Assembly (NCBI GenBank): GCA_934277865.1
Contig: CAKQVW010000059.1
Coordinates: forward strand, 1-11,140
Reading direction: 5' to 3'
From: an uncultured Pseudobdellovibrionaceae bacterium
GTDB lineage: Bacteria > Bdellovibrionota > Bdellovibrionia > Bdellovibrionales > JAMPXM01
DNA length: 11,140 bases
The position numbers and the translations under genes are program-made. Positions within the stretch are counted from its first letter, which is position 1. Every line of letters starts with the position of its first letter. The notes under the pieces are model-generated. The model was not told the origin of the DNA and did no database searches. It saw only the letters and a program-made list of their open reading frames with translations. Positions 1 to 7,217 of the stretch are shown one piece after another.

Positions 1-130
1 GTCTCACACGAGATGGCAGCAAGTGCCGCGATTCGAGTTGAGCCACGATGTCTCGGGTGGGACAAAGAGCCTCATTGCGCATGGCGCAACAGGTGCCCGG
101 GAATACACCGAATTGCTAGATTGGCCGCCT
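1..130. other. Region upstream of icmF
   Basis: No gene is assigned here. The icmF reading frame stays open back to the window edge, with a GTG at 23 and a TTG at 113 as possible earlier starts. The extra 36 residues from GTG 23 resemble no domain I recognise, and neither start has a good ribosome binding site. No convincing -35/-10 pair is visible, so the icmF promoter may lie outside the window or be non-canonical. Confidence 0.5.
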
Positions 131-3100
131 ATGTCAGAAGCCCAACCAGAAGCCCAATCTCTCTCTGTTAAATCAGTTAACTCCAAAGCGGCCAGCGGCG
201 GATCGCCCAGCAAACGTTACGTGCTCTCGCAGCCGGTGCGTCTCGTGACAGCGGCCTCGCTCTTTGATGGCCACGACGCGAGCATCAATCTCATGCGTCG
301 GTTGCTGCAAGATGCAGGGGCCGAAGTCATTCACCTTGGACACAATCGTTCGGTTCAAGATGTGGTGACGGCCGCTTTGCAAGAGGGGGCGCAAGGAATC
401 TGCCTCTCCAGCTATCAAGGTGGCCACATGGAGTACTTCAAGTACACCAAGGATCTCTTGAAAGCCGCTGGCAGCCCGCATGTGAAAATCTACGGCGGTG
501 GCGGTGGTGTCATCGTCTATGACGAAAAGCGGGAACTTGAAAACTACGGCATCGATCAAATCTTTCATCCCGATGACGGAAGAAAGCTTGGTCTTGAGGG
601 CATGATCGACATGATTCTGGCGGGTTGTGATTTTGACCCGGTCGAAGGTGCGCCGATGGATACCGCCAAGGCCGCAAGTGGTGCCAAGGTCGCAAATCCA
701 GAAGGTGACTTGATTCCGTCTCGCGACCTTGGTGTCGCGCTTTCGGCGATCGAGCTTGGTGCGCCAGTGCCAGAGGCAGTTACAAAACGTCTTCAAGCGT
801 TTCAGCGACGAGCGCCAGGGCGGCCACTTGTCTTGGGAGTCACCGGAACGGGCGGCGCAGGGAAGTCGTCTCTGGTCGACGAACTCTTGCAGAGACTTTT
901 GAATGCGTATCCGGGAATCAAAATTGGCGTTGTCTGCGTGGATCCCTCCAAACGAAAAACCGGCGGGGCTCTGCTGGGAGACCGCATTCGCATGAATTCG
1001 CTTTCTCGCCCCGGAGCCTTTATGCGCTCGGTGGCAAGTCGTGGGTCGGGAAGTGAGATTGCGCTGGCGCTGCCGAAGATGCTCGACTTCATGAAGGGGT
1101 ATGATTTTGACCTCTTGATTGCTGAGACCAGCGGTATTGGTCAGGCGCAAAATGCGATCACGACACTCAGTGACCTCACGTTGTATGTGATGACCAGCGA
1201 GTTTGGGGCGCAGTCACAGCTGGAGAAAATCGACATGATCGATTTCGCCGACTTGATTGCCATCAATAAGGCCGATCGCCGTGGCTCACAAGATGCGCTT
1301 CGTGATGTTCGAAAACAGTATCGCCGCTCGCGAAAACTGTTTGAAGCGCCCAGCGAAGAAGCCGATGGCAAGCTCCCGGTGTTTTTGACTCAAGCGCAGC
1401 AGTTCAATGACGATGGCTGTAACCGGTTGTTCTTTGCACTCTCCGACGTGCTGGCGGACAAAGAGCCAGCGCGCAAAGAATTCTGGAAGCTTCAAGACGC
1501 GTACAAAATGAAAGTGCGTGGTGTGAAGCGCACGACCATCGTACCGGCCGATCGACAAAACTATCTGGCCGAAATTGCGAGCACAGTTCGGCGCTATAAG
1601 CAGGAGACCGAAGAGCTTGCGGAAGTCGCGTCTAAACTGGGTGCGGTTGAAGTCTTAAAAGACGTCGCACAAATTGACGTGCGTGCCACCAAAGCGTGGC
1701 GAGAGCGTCTGGGTGAAGAGACTTTTGCTCGTCTCAACACCTGGAACGATTTTATCAAATCGTATCAGGGAGATGATTTTGTTTATGAAGTGCGTGGGAA
1801 GCAGATTCGTCAGCCACTGACACGCACGTCGCTTTCCGGAACCAAGATCCGTCGAGTGGCCACTCCAAAGTTGAAAGACTGGGGAGACCGTCTGCGGTTT
1901 TTGCGTCTTGAAAACGTACCGGGCGAGTTTCCATTTACGGCCGGCGTGTTTCCGCTGAAGCGCGAGGGAGAAGATCCGGCACGTATGTTTGCCGGCGAAG
2001 GCCCGCCTGAACGCACCAACAAACGGTTTCACTTTTTGGCAAAAGGCCAACCAGCTAACCGGCTTTCGACAGCGTTTGATTCTGTGACTCTCTATGGTCA
2101 AGATCCTGACGAGCGACCGGACATCTACGGAAAGGTCGGCGAATCCGGAGTTTCGATTTGCTCGCTTGACGATATGAAGCGGCTTTATAGCGGCTTTGAT
2201 CTCTGTGCGCCGAACACTTCGGTTTCGATGACGATCAATGGGCCGGCGCCGATGATTCTGGCGTTCTTCATGAACACCGCCATCGATCAACAGGTTGAGA
2301 AAAAGGAAAAAGCTCTAGGTCGAAAGCTTTCTGCTGACGAATATGCCGCCGTTGAGGCGTGGACGTTGGAAAACGTTCGTGGAACCGTGCAGGCTGATAT
2401 CTTGAAGGAAGATCAAGGTCAAAACACCTGCATCTTCTCAATCGATTTTGCCCTGAAAATGATGGGCGATATTCAGGAGTACTTCATCCATCAGAATGTG
2501 AAGAACTTCTACTCGGTTTCGATTTCAGGATATCACATCGCGGAAGCGGGCGCGAATCCGATCTCGCAGCTGGCGTTTACCTTGTCGAACGCGTTCACCT
2601 TTGTTGAGTACTACAAAGCTCGCGGGATGAACGTGGATGACTTTGCTCCCAATCTCTCCTTCTTCTTCTCCAATGGTCTTGATCCCGAGTACTCGGTGAT
2701 CGGACGTGTGGCGCGAAGAATTTGGGCGGTGGCGATGCGTGATCTCTACGGCGGAAGTGATCGTTCGCAGAAGCTCAAGTATCACATTCAGACATCTGGC
2801 CGTTCGCTTCATGCACAAGAAATCGATTTCAACGACATTCGCACCACGCTGCAGGCGCTGCTGGCGATCTACGACAACTGCAATTCGCTGCACACCAATG
2901 CGTACGACGAAGCGATCACGACTCCGACGGAAGAGAGTGTGCGCCGTGCAATGGCGATTCAGCTGATCATCAATAAAGAGTTTGGCATGGCGAAGAATGA
3001 AAACCCGATGCAGGGGTCGTATTTCTTCGAAGAACTCACCGATCTCGTCGAAGAGGCGGTGTTGGACGAGTTCTTAAGATTGGCGGAACGTGGTGGTGTG

Positions 3101-3487
3101 CTGGGAGCAATGGAAACCCAATATCAGCGCGGGAAGATTCAAGACGAATCGATGCTCTACGAGCATCTCAAGCACTCCGGTGAACTGCCGATTGTGGGTG
3201 TGAATACCTATATCAATCCAAAAACTTTGGAAGCGGGCTACGAGCCGCCGAAGATCGAATTGGCACGGGCTAGCTACGAAGAAAAAGATCTGCAGTTAAA
3301 CCGTGTTCGGGACTATCAGAAGACTCACTCAAAAGCGTCGGAAGAGGCTTTAAAGGCATTGAAAGATGCAGCTCTTGGCGGCCAGAATGTCTTCCAGGCA
3401 TTGATGAAAGCGGCCAGGGTGTGTTCGCTCTATCAAATGACCCAGGCGTTGTACGAGGTCGGTGGCCAGTATCGCCGAAATTTGTGA
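131..3487 (+). CDS. icmF: Fused isobutyryl-CoA mutase IcmF (B12 domain, G-protein chaperone, mutase)
   Basis: Cytosolic adenosylcobalamin-dependent enzyme that rearranges isobutyryl-CoA and n-butyryl-CoA, with its GTPase chaperone built in. With start ATG 131 it has 1118 residues, close to the roughly 1090 usual for the family. Domains in order: B12-binding, about 35-165, with DGHDA at 46-50 (H48 the likely lower cobalt ligand) and a glycine run at 122-126; MeaB-like G domain, about 230-440, with P-loop GTGGAGKS at 239-246, ETSGIGQ at 332-338 and base-recognition NKAD at 379-382; mutase barrel, about 560-1118, with SISGYH at 797-802. Aligning the QxDILKE segment (Q754) to methylmalonyl-CoA mutase places Q764 at the Arg207 position and probably F607 at the Tyr89 position. 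That is the Phe/Gln pair known for isobutyryl-CoA mutases, so a plain methylmalonyl-CoA mutase label would be wrong. ATG 131 has no clear ribosome binding site; an upstream GTG at 23 is in frame. The stop overlaps the next gene's ribosome binding site. Confidence 0.95.
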   Translation: MSEAQPEAQSLSVKSVNSKAASGGSPSKRYVLSQPVRLVTAASLFDGHDASINLMRRLLQDAGAEVIHLGHNRSVQDVVTAALQEGAQGICLSSYQGGHMEYFKYTKDLLKAAGSPHVKIYGGGGGVIVYDEKRELENYGIDQIFHPDDGRKLGLEGMIDMILAGCDFDPVEGAPMDTAKAASGAKVANPEGDLIPSRDLGVALSAIELGAPVPEAVTKRLQAFQRRAPGRPLVLGVTGTGGAGKSSLVDELLQRLLNAYPGIKIGVVCVDPSKRKTGGALLGDRIRMNSLSRPGAFMRSVASRGSGSEIALALPKMLDFMKGYDFDLLIAETSGIGQAQNAITTLSDLTLYVMTSEFGAQSQLEKIDMIDFADLIAINKADRRGSQDALRDVRKQYRRSRKLFEAPSEEADGKLPVFLTQAQQFNDDGCNRLFFALSDVLADKEPARKEFWKLQDAYKMKVRGVKRTTIVPADRQNYLAEIASTVRRYKQETEELAEVASKLGAVEVLKDVAQIDVRATKAWRERLGEETFARLNTWNDFIKSYQGDDFVYEVRGKQIRQPLTRTSLSGTKIRRVATPKLKDWGDRLRFLRLENVPGEFPFTAGVFPLKREGEDPARMFAGEGPPERTNKRFHFLAKGQPANRLSTAFDSVTLYGQDPDERPDIYGKVGESGVSICSLDDMKRLYSGFDLCAPNTSVSMTINGPAPMILAFFMNTAIDQQVEKKEKALGRKLSADEYAAVEAWTLENVRGTVQADILKEDQGQNTCIFSIDFALKMMGDIQEYFIHQNVKNFYSVSISGYHIAEAGANPISQLAFTLSNAFTFVEYYKARGMNVDDFAPNLSFFFSNGLDPEYSVIGRVARRIWAVAMRDLYGGSDRSQKLKYHIQTSGRSLHAQEIDFNDIRTTLQALLAIYDNCNSLHTNAYDEAITTPTEESVRRAMAIQLIINKEFGMAKNENPMQGSYFFEELTDLVEEAVLDEFLRLAERGGVLGAMETQYQRGKIQDESMLYEHLKHSGELPIVGVNTYINPKTLEAGYEPPKIELARASYEEKDLQLNRVRDYQKTHSKASEEALKALKDAALGGQNVFQALMKAARVCSLYQMTQALYEVGGQYRRNL

Positions 3488-3489
3488 GG
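3486..3489 (+). promoter_or_regulatory. Ribosome binding site overlapping the icmF stop codon
   Basis: GAGG lies five bases before ATG 3495 and shares bases with the icmF TGA (3485-3487). It fixes the lipoprotein start at 3495 rather than the in-frame GTG at 3462, which lies inside icmF. Translational coupling to icmF is inferred. Confidence 0.6.
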
Positions 3490-3494
3490 TGAGA

Positions 3495-4091
3495 ATGTTG
3501 GGTACGAAATGGCTCAAGCCGGTAGTGGCGACCTTGTTCGTTTGTGTTTTCTCCAGCTGTTCCTCGGCGCCGAAAGCCTCTGAACAAGTTGGGCACCCTT
3601 GGTTTGGTGCCGCACGAGTGGGTGATGTTCAGGCGATGGAAAAGCAGGTGGCCGCAGGCACGCCGGTCGACCAGACGTCGGCGGCCAACGCCACGGCCCT
3701 TCATGTCGCGGCCTTTAACGGCAATGTCCAAGTCGTGAAGTGGCTCTTGGAAAAGGGTGCTGATGCAAACAAGCTCGACATCGATCGAACAAACCCGCTG
3801 GGTTATGCGCTGACGGGTTCGGCGACAGGGCCGAAGCTTGCGGAACTCGTCGAGACGTTGATCAAAGCTGGGACAGATCCATTTCATCAATCCGCGATCG
3901 GCTTTGTTCCGGTCGAGGAGATGGTGGAACGTGGACTTGGCGATCAGCTTCGGCTTCTGAATTATTCCGATAAAAAGCCGTGCGATCGTGTGCCTTCGCA
4001 AGGGCGCGGTGGCATGTCACTTAGTCAGATTGCTCGTCGGATCGGCCACACTCAGATCGCAGAATTTTTGGAATCCAAGGGGTGCTGGTGA
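3495..4091 (+). CDS. Ankyrin-repeat lipoprotein
   Basis: A 198-residue exported protein of unknown partner. The N-terminus has K5 and K8, a hydrophobic stretch (residues 9-19) and FSSC at 19-22, a plausible lipobox with C22 as the lipidated cysteine. Ankyrin-type helices follow: a partial unit at 36-55; a clear one around 65-92 containing TALHVAAFNGN and LLEKGADAN; a degenerate one around 100-132 ending LIKAGTDP; and a last half-unit near 174-196. Ankyrin repeats normally bind proteins, so this is probably a membrane-anchored periplasmic scaffold or binding subunit; no catalytic motif is visible. It begins 7 nt after icmF and overlaps pcp by 4 nt, so all three are probably on one transcript, but nothing in the sequence ties it functionally to either enzyme. 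The lipobox has Phe at -3 instead of the usual Leu, so lipidation is likely rather than certain. Confidence 0.85.
   Translation: MLGTKWLKPVVATLFVCVFSSCSSAPKASEQVGHPWFGAARVGDVQAMEKQVAAGTPVDQTSAANATALHVAAFNGNVQVVKWLLEKGADANKLDIDRTNPLGYALTGSATGPKLAELVETLIKAGTDPFHQSAIGFVPVEEMVERGLGDQLRLLNYSDKKPCDRVPSQGRGGMSLSQIARRIGHTQIAEFLESKGCW
4077..4082 (+). promoter_or_regulatory. Ribosome binding site for pcp
   Basis: AAGGGG ends five bases before GTG 4088. It decides in favour of that start over GTG 4082, which overlaps the site itself. GTG 4088 and the lipoprotein's TGA (4089-4091) overlap, so translation is probably coupled. Confidence 0.65.
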
Positions 4092-4684
4092 AAGTTCTGG
4101 TTTCGGGTTTTGAGCCATTTCTTGACGAGAAGGTGAACCCGACCGAGCAGCTCGTGCATTTTGCCAATAGCTGCGACTTTCATCAGACCGGACTTTCTGG
4201 TCTCGATGTTCGAGGCGTGGTGCTGCCGGTTGTGTTTGGTGAGGCCTTTCAAAGGCTAGAAGCCGAACGACGATTATTTCGACCAGATGTTGTGCTGAGC
4301 TTCGGTCTTGCTGGAGGACGCTCGCGTTTTGATGTCGAAATGTTGGCGGTGAACTCACGTGGTGGTGAGCAGACGGGACTTGGTGACAATCGTGGTCAGG
4401 TGCTAAACGGCAAGATCCTCGAGTCGAGTGAGGCGCTCCCCACACTTCCGACAACCTTACCTGTGGAAAAGTTGCTTGCCGGCCTAGAAGCGGCGGCTGT
4501 GCCGGCAGGTCGGTCTTGGTCGGCTGGCACCTATGTTTGTAACGACCTCTTTTATCGCCTGCAAGATAGGCTACGCTTCACGCGTACCCGAAGTGGTTTC
4601 ATCCATGTTCCGCGACTCGACCAGGCGCAGTTTCCGTGGACCACGTTTGAAAAAGCGTTGGTGGCGATTCTTCGCGCGCTCTGA
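4088..4684 (+). CDS. pcp: Pyroglutamyl-peptidase I (peptidase family C15)
   Basis: Cytosolic cysteine peptidase that removes N-terminal pyroglutamate from peptides. The product has 198 residues; the family is typically 200-220. The N-terminal VLVSGFEPF (3-11) followed by NP (17-18) is the family opening. The triad is intact by motif: Glu84 in DVEMLAVN, Cys151 in GTYVCNDLFY, His173 in GFIHVP. GLAGGR at 73-78 precedes the Glu segment as in other C15 enzymes. The region between about 95 and 145 is poorly conserved, as usual. Start GTG 4088 was chosen from the ribosome binding site and the 4-nt overlap with the lipoprotein gene. No signal peptide is present, so it acts inside the cell although its upstream partner is exported. 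It ends 17 nt from the convergent prepilin gene. Confidence 0.93.
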   Translation: MKVLVSGFEPFLDEKVNPTEQLVHFANSCDFHQTGLSGLDVRGVVLPVVFGEAFQRLEAERRLFRPDVVLSFGLAGGRSRFDVEMLAVNSRGGEQTGLGDNRGQVLNGKILESSEALPTLPTTLPVEKLLAGLEAAAVPAGRSWSAGTYVCNDLFYRLQDRLRFTRTRSGFIHVPRLDQAQFPWTTFEKALVAILRAL

Positions 4685-4701
4685 GAGCCTGAAGTGAGTC
4701 A
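4685..4701. other. Convergent gap between pcp and the prepilin gene
   Basis: Only 17 bases separate the stop codons of two genes that face each other. I see no hairpin with a T-tract for either strand here or in the flanking coding ends. Transcripts may overlap or end by a factor-dependent route. Confidence 0.5.
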
Positions 4702-6390
4702 TCAAATCGGTGGCTGCACAAAACAGCTGGGGTAGCCGAAGCTGCCACTTAAGAGCCCGTCGTTACAACTTCGTTCCTCGATATTGCCGCCACCGTTGCA
4801 TGGCTGACCAAAAGGCACACTCGGTCTTTGATAGGCGGGGACTTTAAAATTGTGTCCCACTTGCGCGCCCCAAGGTGTCGTGCAGTTTCTTGGTGGTCCT
4901 TGATTGCAATTCGGGAAGTTGAACGAGCCACCGAGAAGTCCATTTTGGCAATAGCGAAACTCTCGTGTGGCTTCGCAGGTCTGACCAAAGGGAACTTGTT
5001 GGTGCATAAACGCCACGACCTGTTCGCCATGTCCGATTTGCCCGCCCCATGGCAGATTGCAGCCCAAAGCTGGCTGGACGGTGCACGCCCGATAAAGCGC
5101 GGAACCAGAGAGTTTTCCATCTGTGCACACACGATTTTCTTGCGGACACAACATGCCAAAAGGAACCGACTCCAAACCAAAAGCGACCCGCGCCTGTCCG
5201 TGCGGAACCGGTTCACCCCAAGGTGTCACGCAGTTGCTCGGAGTTCGTCGCTGGCAGTTTTGGTACTTGGCCGAACCAACAAGTGTGCCGTTGTCGCAGA
5301 GGAGTGTTGCGGGCTTACAGTCTTCGTCGAGGCCCACGATGGGTTTGTCGTAGGCTGTGACCGAGAGGCCGCTCTCGAGGAAAGCTCCCCAAGGGAGGCT
5401 GCACACCGGTAGGATCGTAATTGGGATTTCGACAATCTTTGATGTGTTGGGAGATGGGCCGAGGTTTGCTAACTGAAACCGAGCTTTGTGACTCTTGCCA
5501 GAAGTGTGGGTGGCAAGTCGCGCGGTGATCGTGATTGTGTCGCTGTCATTGGACTCCAGGCACTGAATCATGACCTCTGTGGAAGTCGAATCACACATGT
5601 GCCAGATCACCTTGAACTCGGGACGCTCGCGCCTAAATACGATATTGAAGCTCTTCACGGGCTGTGCTGAGGACAGAGTCAGTTCAGGTGGAAACGAGAG
5701 AATTTCTGGCGGCTTGTTGTAGGAGATGAGGTGTGCCGCCGTGAATTCGACGGGTTTAAGATTCATTGGCGTGAGATTGCGATCGGTGGAGGCCAGCTGT
5801 TTAATTCCCAAGTTGATGACGATGCGACCGGGATAGCTGCAGGTCTGGGCATCGGTATCGCAATAGGCCGTGAAGGTGGTGTAGACTTGGAATCGGCAAT
5901 AGGCGCCTTTTTCTTTTTCGCAACCCTGGCCGTGCTCGTCAAACAGTGCGGGTGTACTGGGTGGAGCCGTCCAGACTTTCTTTAGTGTTGGATCTGAGAG
6001 ATCAAGAATCCAAAGCGGCTGAGGTTTTCCGATTTCACATTTCGGAGCGATGCCACGCTCAGCATCACCCAGGCACTCTTTCAGTCGAGTGTTCTTCGAG
6101 TGCTGAGCACTGAAGAGCAATAGGGCACGATCTTGAATCACGCCTTGAAAGAAGTTTCCAAGTTGGTCGCGGGCATTGGTCTGCCGCGTTCGTTTGAGAA
6201 AAGTCGATTGGTTTTCTGACAGTGTCAGGAATGCGACCGCGGAGAGTGCAACGATCACGGTGACGACAAGCGCTTCCATGATGCCGACGCCACTTTGTGA
6301 TCGCAAATGGTGAGCCGGGCCCTCAAAAAAATCGACTCCGAATTTCGTTTTGATGTTCGTGATCCATTTCATCGGTGTCATGGGTTTCAT
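4702..6390 (-). CDS. Prepilin-like protein with four CxxPWG cysteine-rich repeats
   Basis: A 562-residue surface or pseudopilus protein with a type IV pilin-like N-terminus. After an unusually long leader (34 residues) comes SGVGIMEALV: cleavage is expected after G34, with the conserved Glu at +5 (E39), then a hydrophobic helix to about residue 57. A mixed globular part with several Cys follows (about 60-230), then a beta-rich, probably Ig-like section (about 231-329). The C-terminus (330-562) is four tandem repeats of 57-59 residues, each opening with CxxPWG or a close variant and containing four Cys. Such repeats are familiar to me from large Bdellovibrio-type surface proteins; their function is unknown, and disulfides in an extracellular domain are inferred. 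The start at 6390 forms ATGA with the upstream prepilin stop. A longer form from ATG 6438 would overlap that gene by 52 nt and is less likely. Possible roles are minor pilin, tip adhesin or pseudopilin. Confidence 0.82.
   Translation of the reverse strand: MKPMTPMKWITNIKTKFGVDFFEGPAHHLRSQSGVGIMEALVVTVIVALSAVAFLTLSENQSTFLKRTRQTNARDQLGNFFQGVIQDRALLLFSAQHSKNTRLKECLGDAERGIAPKCEIGKPQPLWILDLSDPTLKKVWTAPPSTPALFDEHGQGCEKEKGAYCRFQVYTTFTAYCDTDAQTCSYPGRIVINLGIKQLASTDRNLTPMNLKPVEFTAAHLISYNKPPEILSFPPELTLSSAQPVKSFNIVFRRERPEFKVIWHMCDSTSTEVMIQCLESNDSDTITITARLATHTSGKSHKARFQLANLGPSPNTSKIVEIPITILPVCSLPWGAFLESGLSVTAYDKPIVGLDEDCKPATLLCDNGTLVGSAKYQNCQRRTPSNCVTPWGEPVPHGQARVAFGLESVPFGMLCPQENRVCTDGKLSGSALYRACTVQPALGCNLPWGGQIGHGEQVVAFMHQQVPFGQTCEATREFRYCQNGLLGGSFNFPNCNQGPPRNCTTPWGAQVGHNFKVPAYQRPSVPFGQPCNGGGNIEERSCNDGLLSGSFGYPSCFVQPPI
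4705..5403 (-). repeat. Tandem array of four CxxPWG protein repeats
   Basis: Repeat units lie at 5403-5233, 5232-5062, 5061-4885 and 4884-4705, read on the minus strand. Each has four Cys. Cys1 to Cys2 is always 28 residues and Cys3 to Cys4 always 14, while Cys2 to Cys3 is 7, 7, 9 and 11. Shared landmarks are CxxPWG, a GH or similar pair, A(F/Y) before VPFGQ, and a (D/N)G.L.GS stretch before the last Cys. The first unit is the most divergent (CSLPWG, VGLDEDC). DNA identity between units is low, so the array is old rather than freshly duplicated. Confidence 0.88.
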
Positions 6391-7133
6391 GGGCAAACTC
6401 GTTCTCCGGCGGACTCCTTTAGGACTCCGTCGATACAATGATAGGTTTTGAAGGTCGGAACACAGCCGGATTCCTTGGCGGGGCCATTTTCTTGCCAGAT
6501 CCCGTTGTGAGTTAGAAACCGCGGCGCATTTGGTGCCTCAGAAACGAGATCGCAGTCTCTGGCGATGGGGATGGCGTAGGTGTACTCAGGCGAGCGTTTA
6601 TAGGGATGATTCGCGGGAAGACCTGGCCATTCCGCTTGCAGTCGAACGATGGCGAGCGAACGTGCGCGATCGCTCAGAGTAAGACGTAGTAGAGACTTCC
6701 CTTTGATAAAGGGTGAACATTCGGCGCGAATGTCTTTGTCGCCGACACATTTGACCCAAACCGGCTCTTCAAGGCGAGCATCGTCGGAGACAATCGTGAG
6801 ACCAAACTCTCGGTTCACGAGATCTCCTTGCAGCACGCCCCCGACATAGGCGTTGGGCGATGCGACTCGCATCCAGCCAAGACGGTTGATCATGCCGATG
6901 CGAAGTGGCTGCAAGGGAATGTTTCGCGGCTTGTAGGAGAACGAATTAAATCCGCGCTCCAGTGTTTGTTCGAGCTTTTTTTGTGACGAGGTGACGCCAA
7001 TGATGATCGCGTACGCACCAAGTCCCACGATTGAGAGAATAACAAGAGACATCAGCATCTCGATGAGCGTGAAGCCCGCAGATGCCATTTGGCGTTTTGG
7101 GGATCTGGGCGCGGCCGAGACAATTTCTCTCAC
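6387..7133 (-). CDS. Prepilin-type N-terminal cleavage/methylation protein (minor pilin or pseudopilin)
   Basis: A 248-residue pilin-like protein. The signature is textbook: AGFTLIEMLMSLVILSIVG, with prepilin peptidase cleavage expected after G20, F21 as the methylated first residue and E25 at +5, followed by one membrane helix. The remaining roughly 200 residues resemble no specific PilV/PilW/GspH family that I can name; four Cys cluster in the last third (CDLVSE, SGCVPT, HCIDG, RVCP) and may form disulfides. The start is uncertain: GTG 7133 gives a basic leader (RSPKR), as prepilins usually have, but no ribosome binding site; ATG 7088 gives a 5-residue leader without positive charge. The stop overlaps the next prepilin start by 4 nt, so the two are probably made together and may assemble together. 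It lies 84 nt downstream of the acyl-CoA dehydrogenase gene on the same strand. Confidence 0.85.
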   Translation of the reverse strand: MREIVSAAPRSPKRQMASAGFTLIEMLMSLVILSIVGLGAYAIIIGVTSSQKKLEQTLERGFNSFSYKPRNIPLQPLRIGMINRLGWMRVASPNAYVGGVLQGDLVNREFGLTIVSDDARLEEPVWVKCVGDKDIRAECSPFIKGKSLLRLTLSDRARSLAIVRLQAEWPGLPANHPYKRSPEYTYAIPIARDCDLVSEAPNAPRFLTHNGIWQENGPAKESGCVPTFKTYHCIDGVLKESAGERVCP

Positions 7134-7151
7134 AGAGGATATTGTCTCGAC
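7114..7151. promoter_or_regulatory. Inverted repeat enclosing the prepilin start codon
   Basis: Arms GCCGAGACAAT (7114-7124) and ATTGTCTCGAC (7141-7151) are complementary over 11 positions, with one G-T wobble in the RNA of the minus strand. The 16-base centre contains a further 4-bp stem (CTCT/AGAG) around GTG 7131-7133. It could be a dimeric repressor operator, or an RNA hairpin that hides the GTG start or lies in the leader of an ATG 7088 start. Which of these applies cannot be told from sequence. Confidence 0.5.
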
Positions 7152-7182
7152 CCCGACGGATTGAAGGCAATCAATTTTTCGT

Positions 7183-7210
7183 GGCCCAGCCCTGTCTAGG
7201 GTGGTGGGCC
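7183..7210 (-). other. Hairpin just after the acyl-CoA dehydrogenase stop
   Basis: GGCCCA (7183-7188) pairs with TGGGCC (7205-7210), and inside it CCCT (7190-7193) pairs with AGGG (7198-7201) around a 4-base loop. It starts 7 nt past the dehydrogenase stop codon. No T-tract follows on either strand, so it is not a standard intrinsic terminator. It could stabilise the dehydrogenase mRNA or dampen read-through into the prepilin genes. Confidence 0.35.
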
Positions 7211-7217
7211 CTTGGTG

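Noticed and set aside
173..1150. Long minus-strand open frame (325 codons) opposite the 5' third of icmF
   Set aside because: It lies wholly antisense to unmistakable B12 and G-domain motifs, has no ribosome binding site and its translation shows no domain; it is a by-product of icmF codon use.
1655..2290. Minus-strand open frame of 211 codons opposite the icmF mutase domain
   Set aside because: Antisense to strongly conserved mutase sequence; composition rich in Arg/His/Ser as expected for a shadow frame.
131..3487. Methylmalonyl-CoA mutase fused to MeaB
   Set aside because: Domain order matches, but the carboxylate-binding Arg position holds Gln and the motif wording is that of IcmF.
3270..4001. 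Minus-strand open frame of 243 codons across the icmF end and the lipoprotein gene
   Set aside because: Overlaps two supported genes on the opposite strand and has no recognisable motif or start signal.
4685..4760. Bidirectional terminator between the convergent genes
   Set aside because: Only weak 4-6 bp stems inside the coding end (for example GGTAGC/GCTGCC) and no T-run.
4828..5412. Plus-strand open frame of 194 codons opposite the cysteine repeat array
   Set aside because: It mirrors the array and arises from its repeated codons; the minus-strand frame has the signal peptide, the Cys geometry and the operon overlap.
6391..6438. Longer form of the repeat-bearing prepilin starting at ATG 6438
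   Set aside because: It would overlap the upstream prepilin gene by 52 nt; ATG 6390 gives the common 4-nt ATGA overlap and still keeps a full leader.
7183..7210. Intrinsic terminator after the acyl-CoA dehydrogenase gene
   Set aside because: The stem is present but no T-tract follows it in either direction, so it is listed only as a hairpin.
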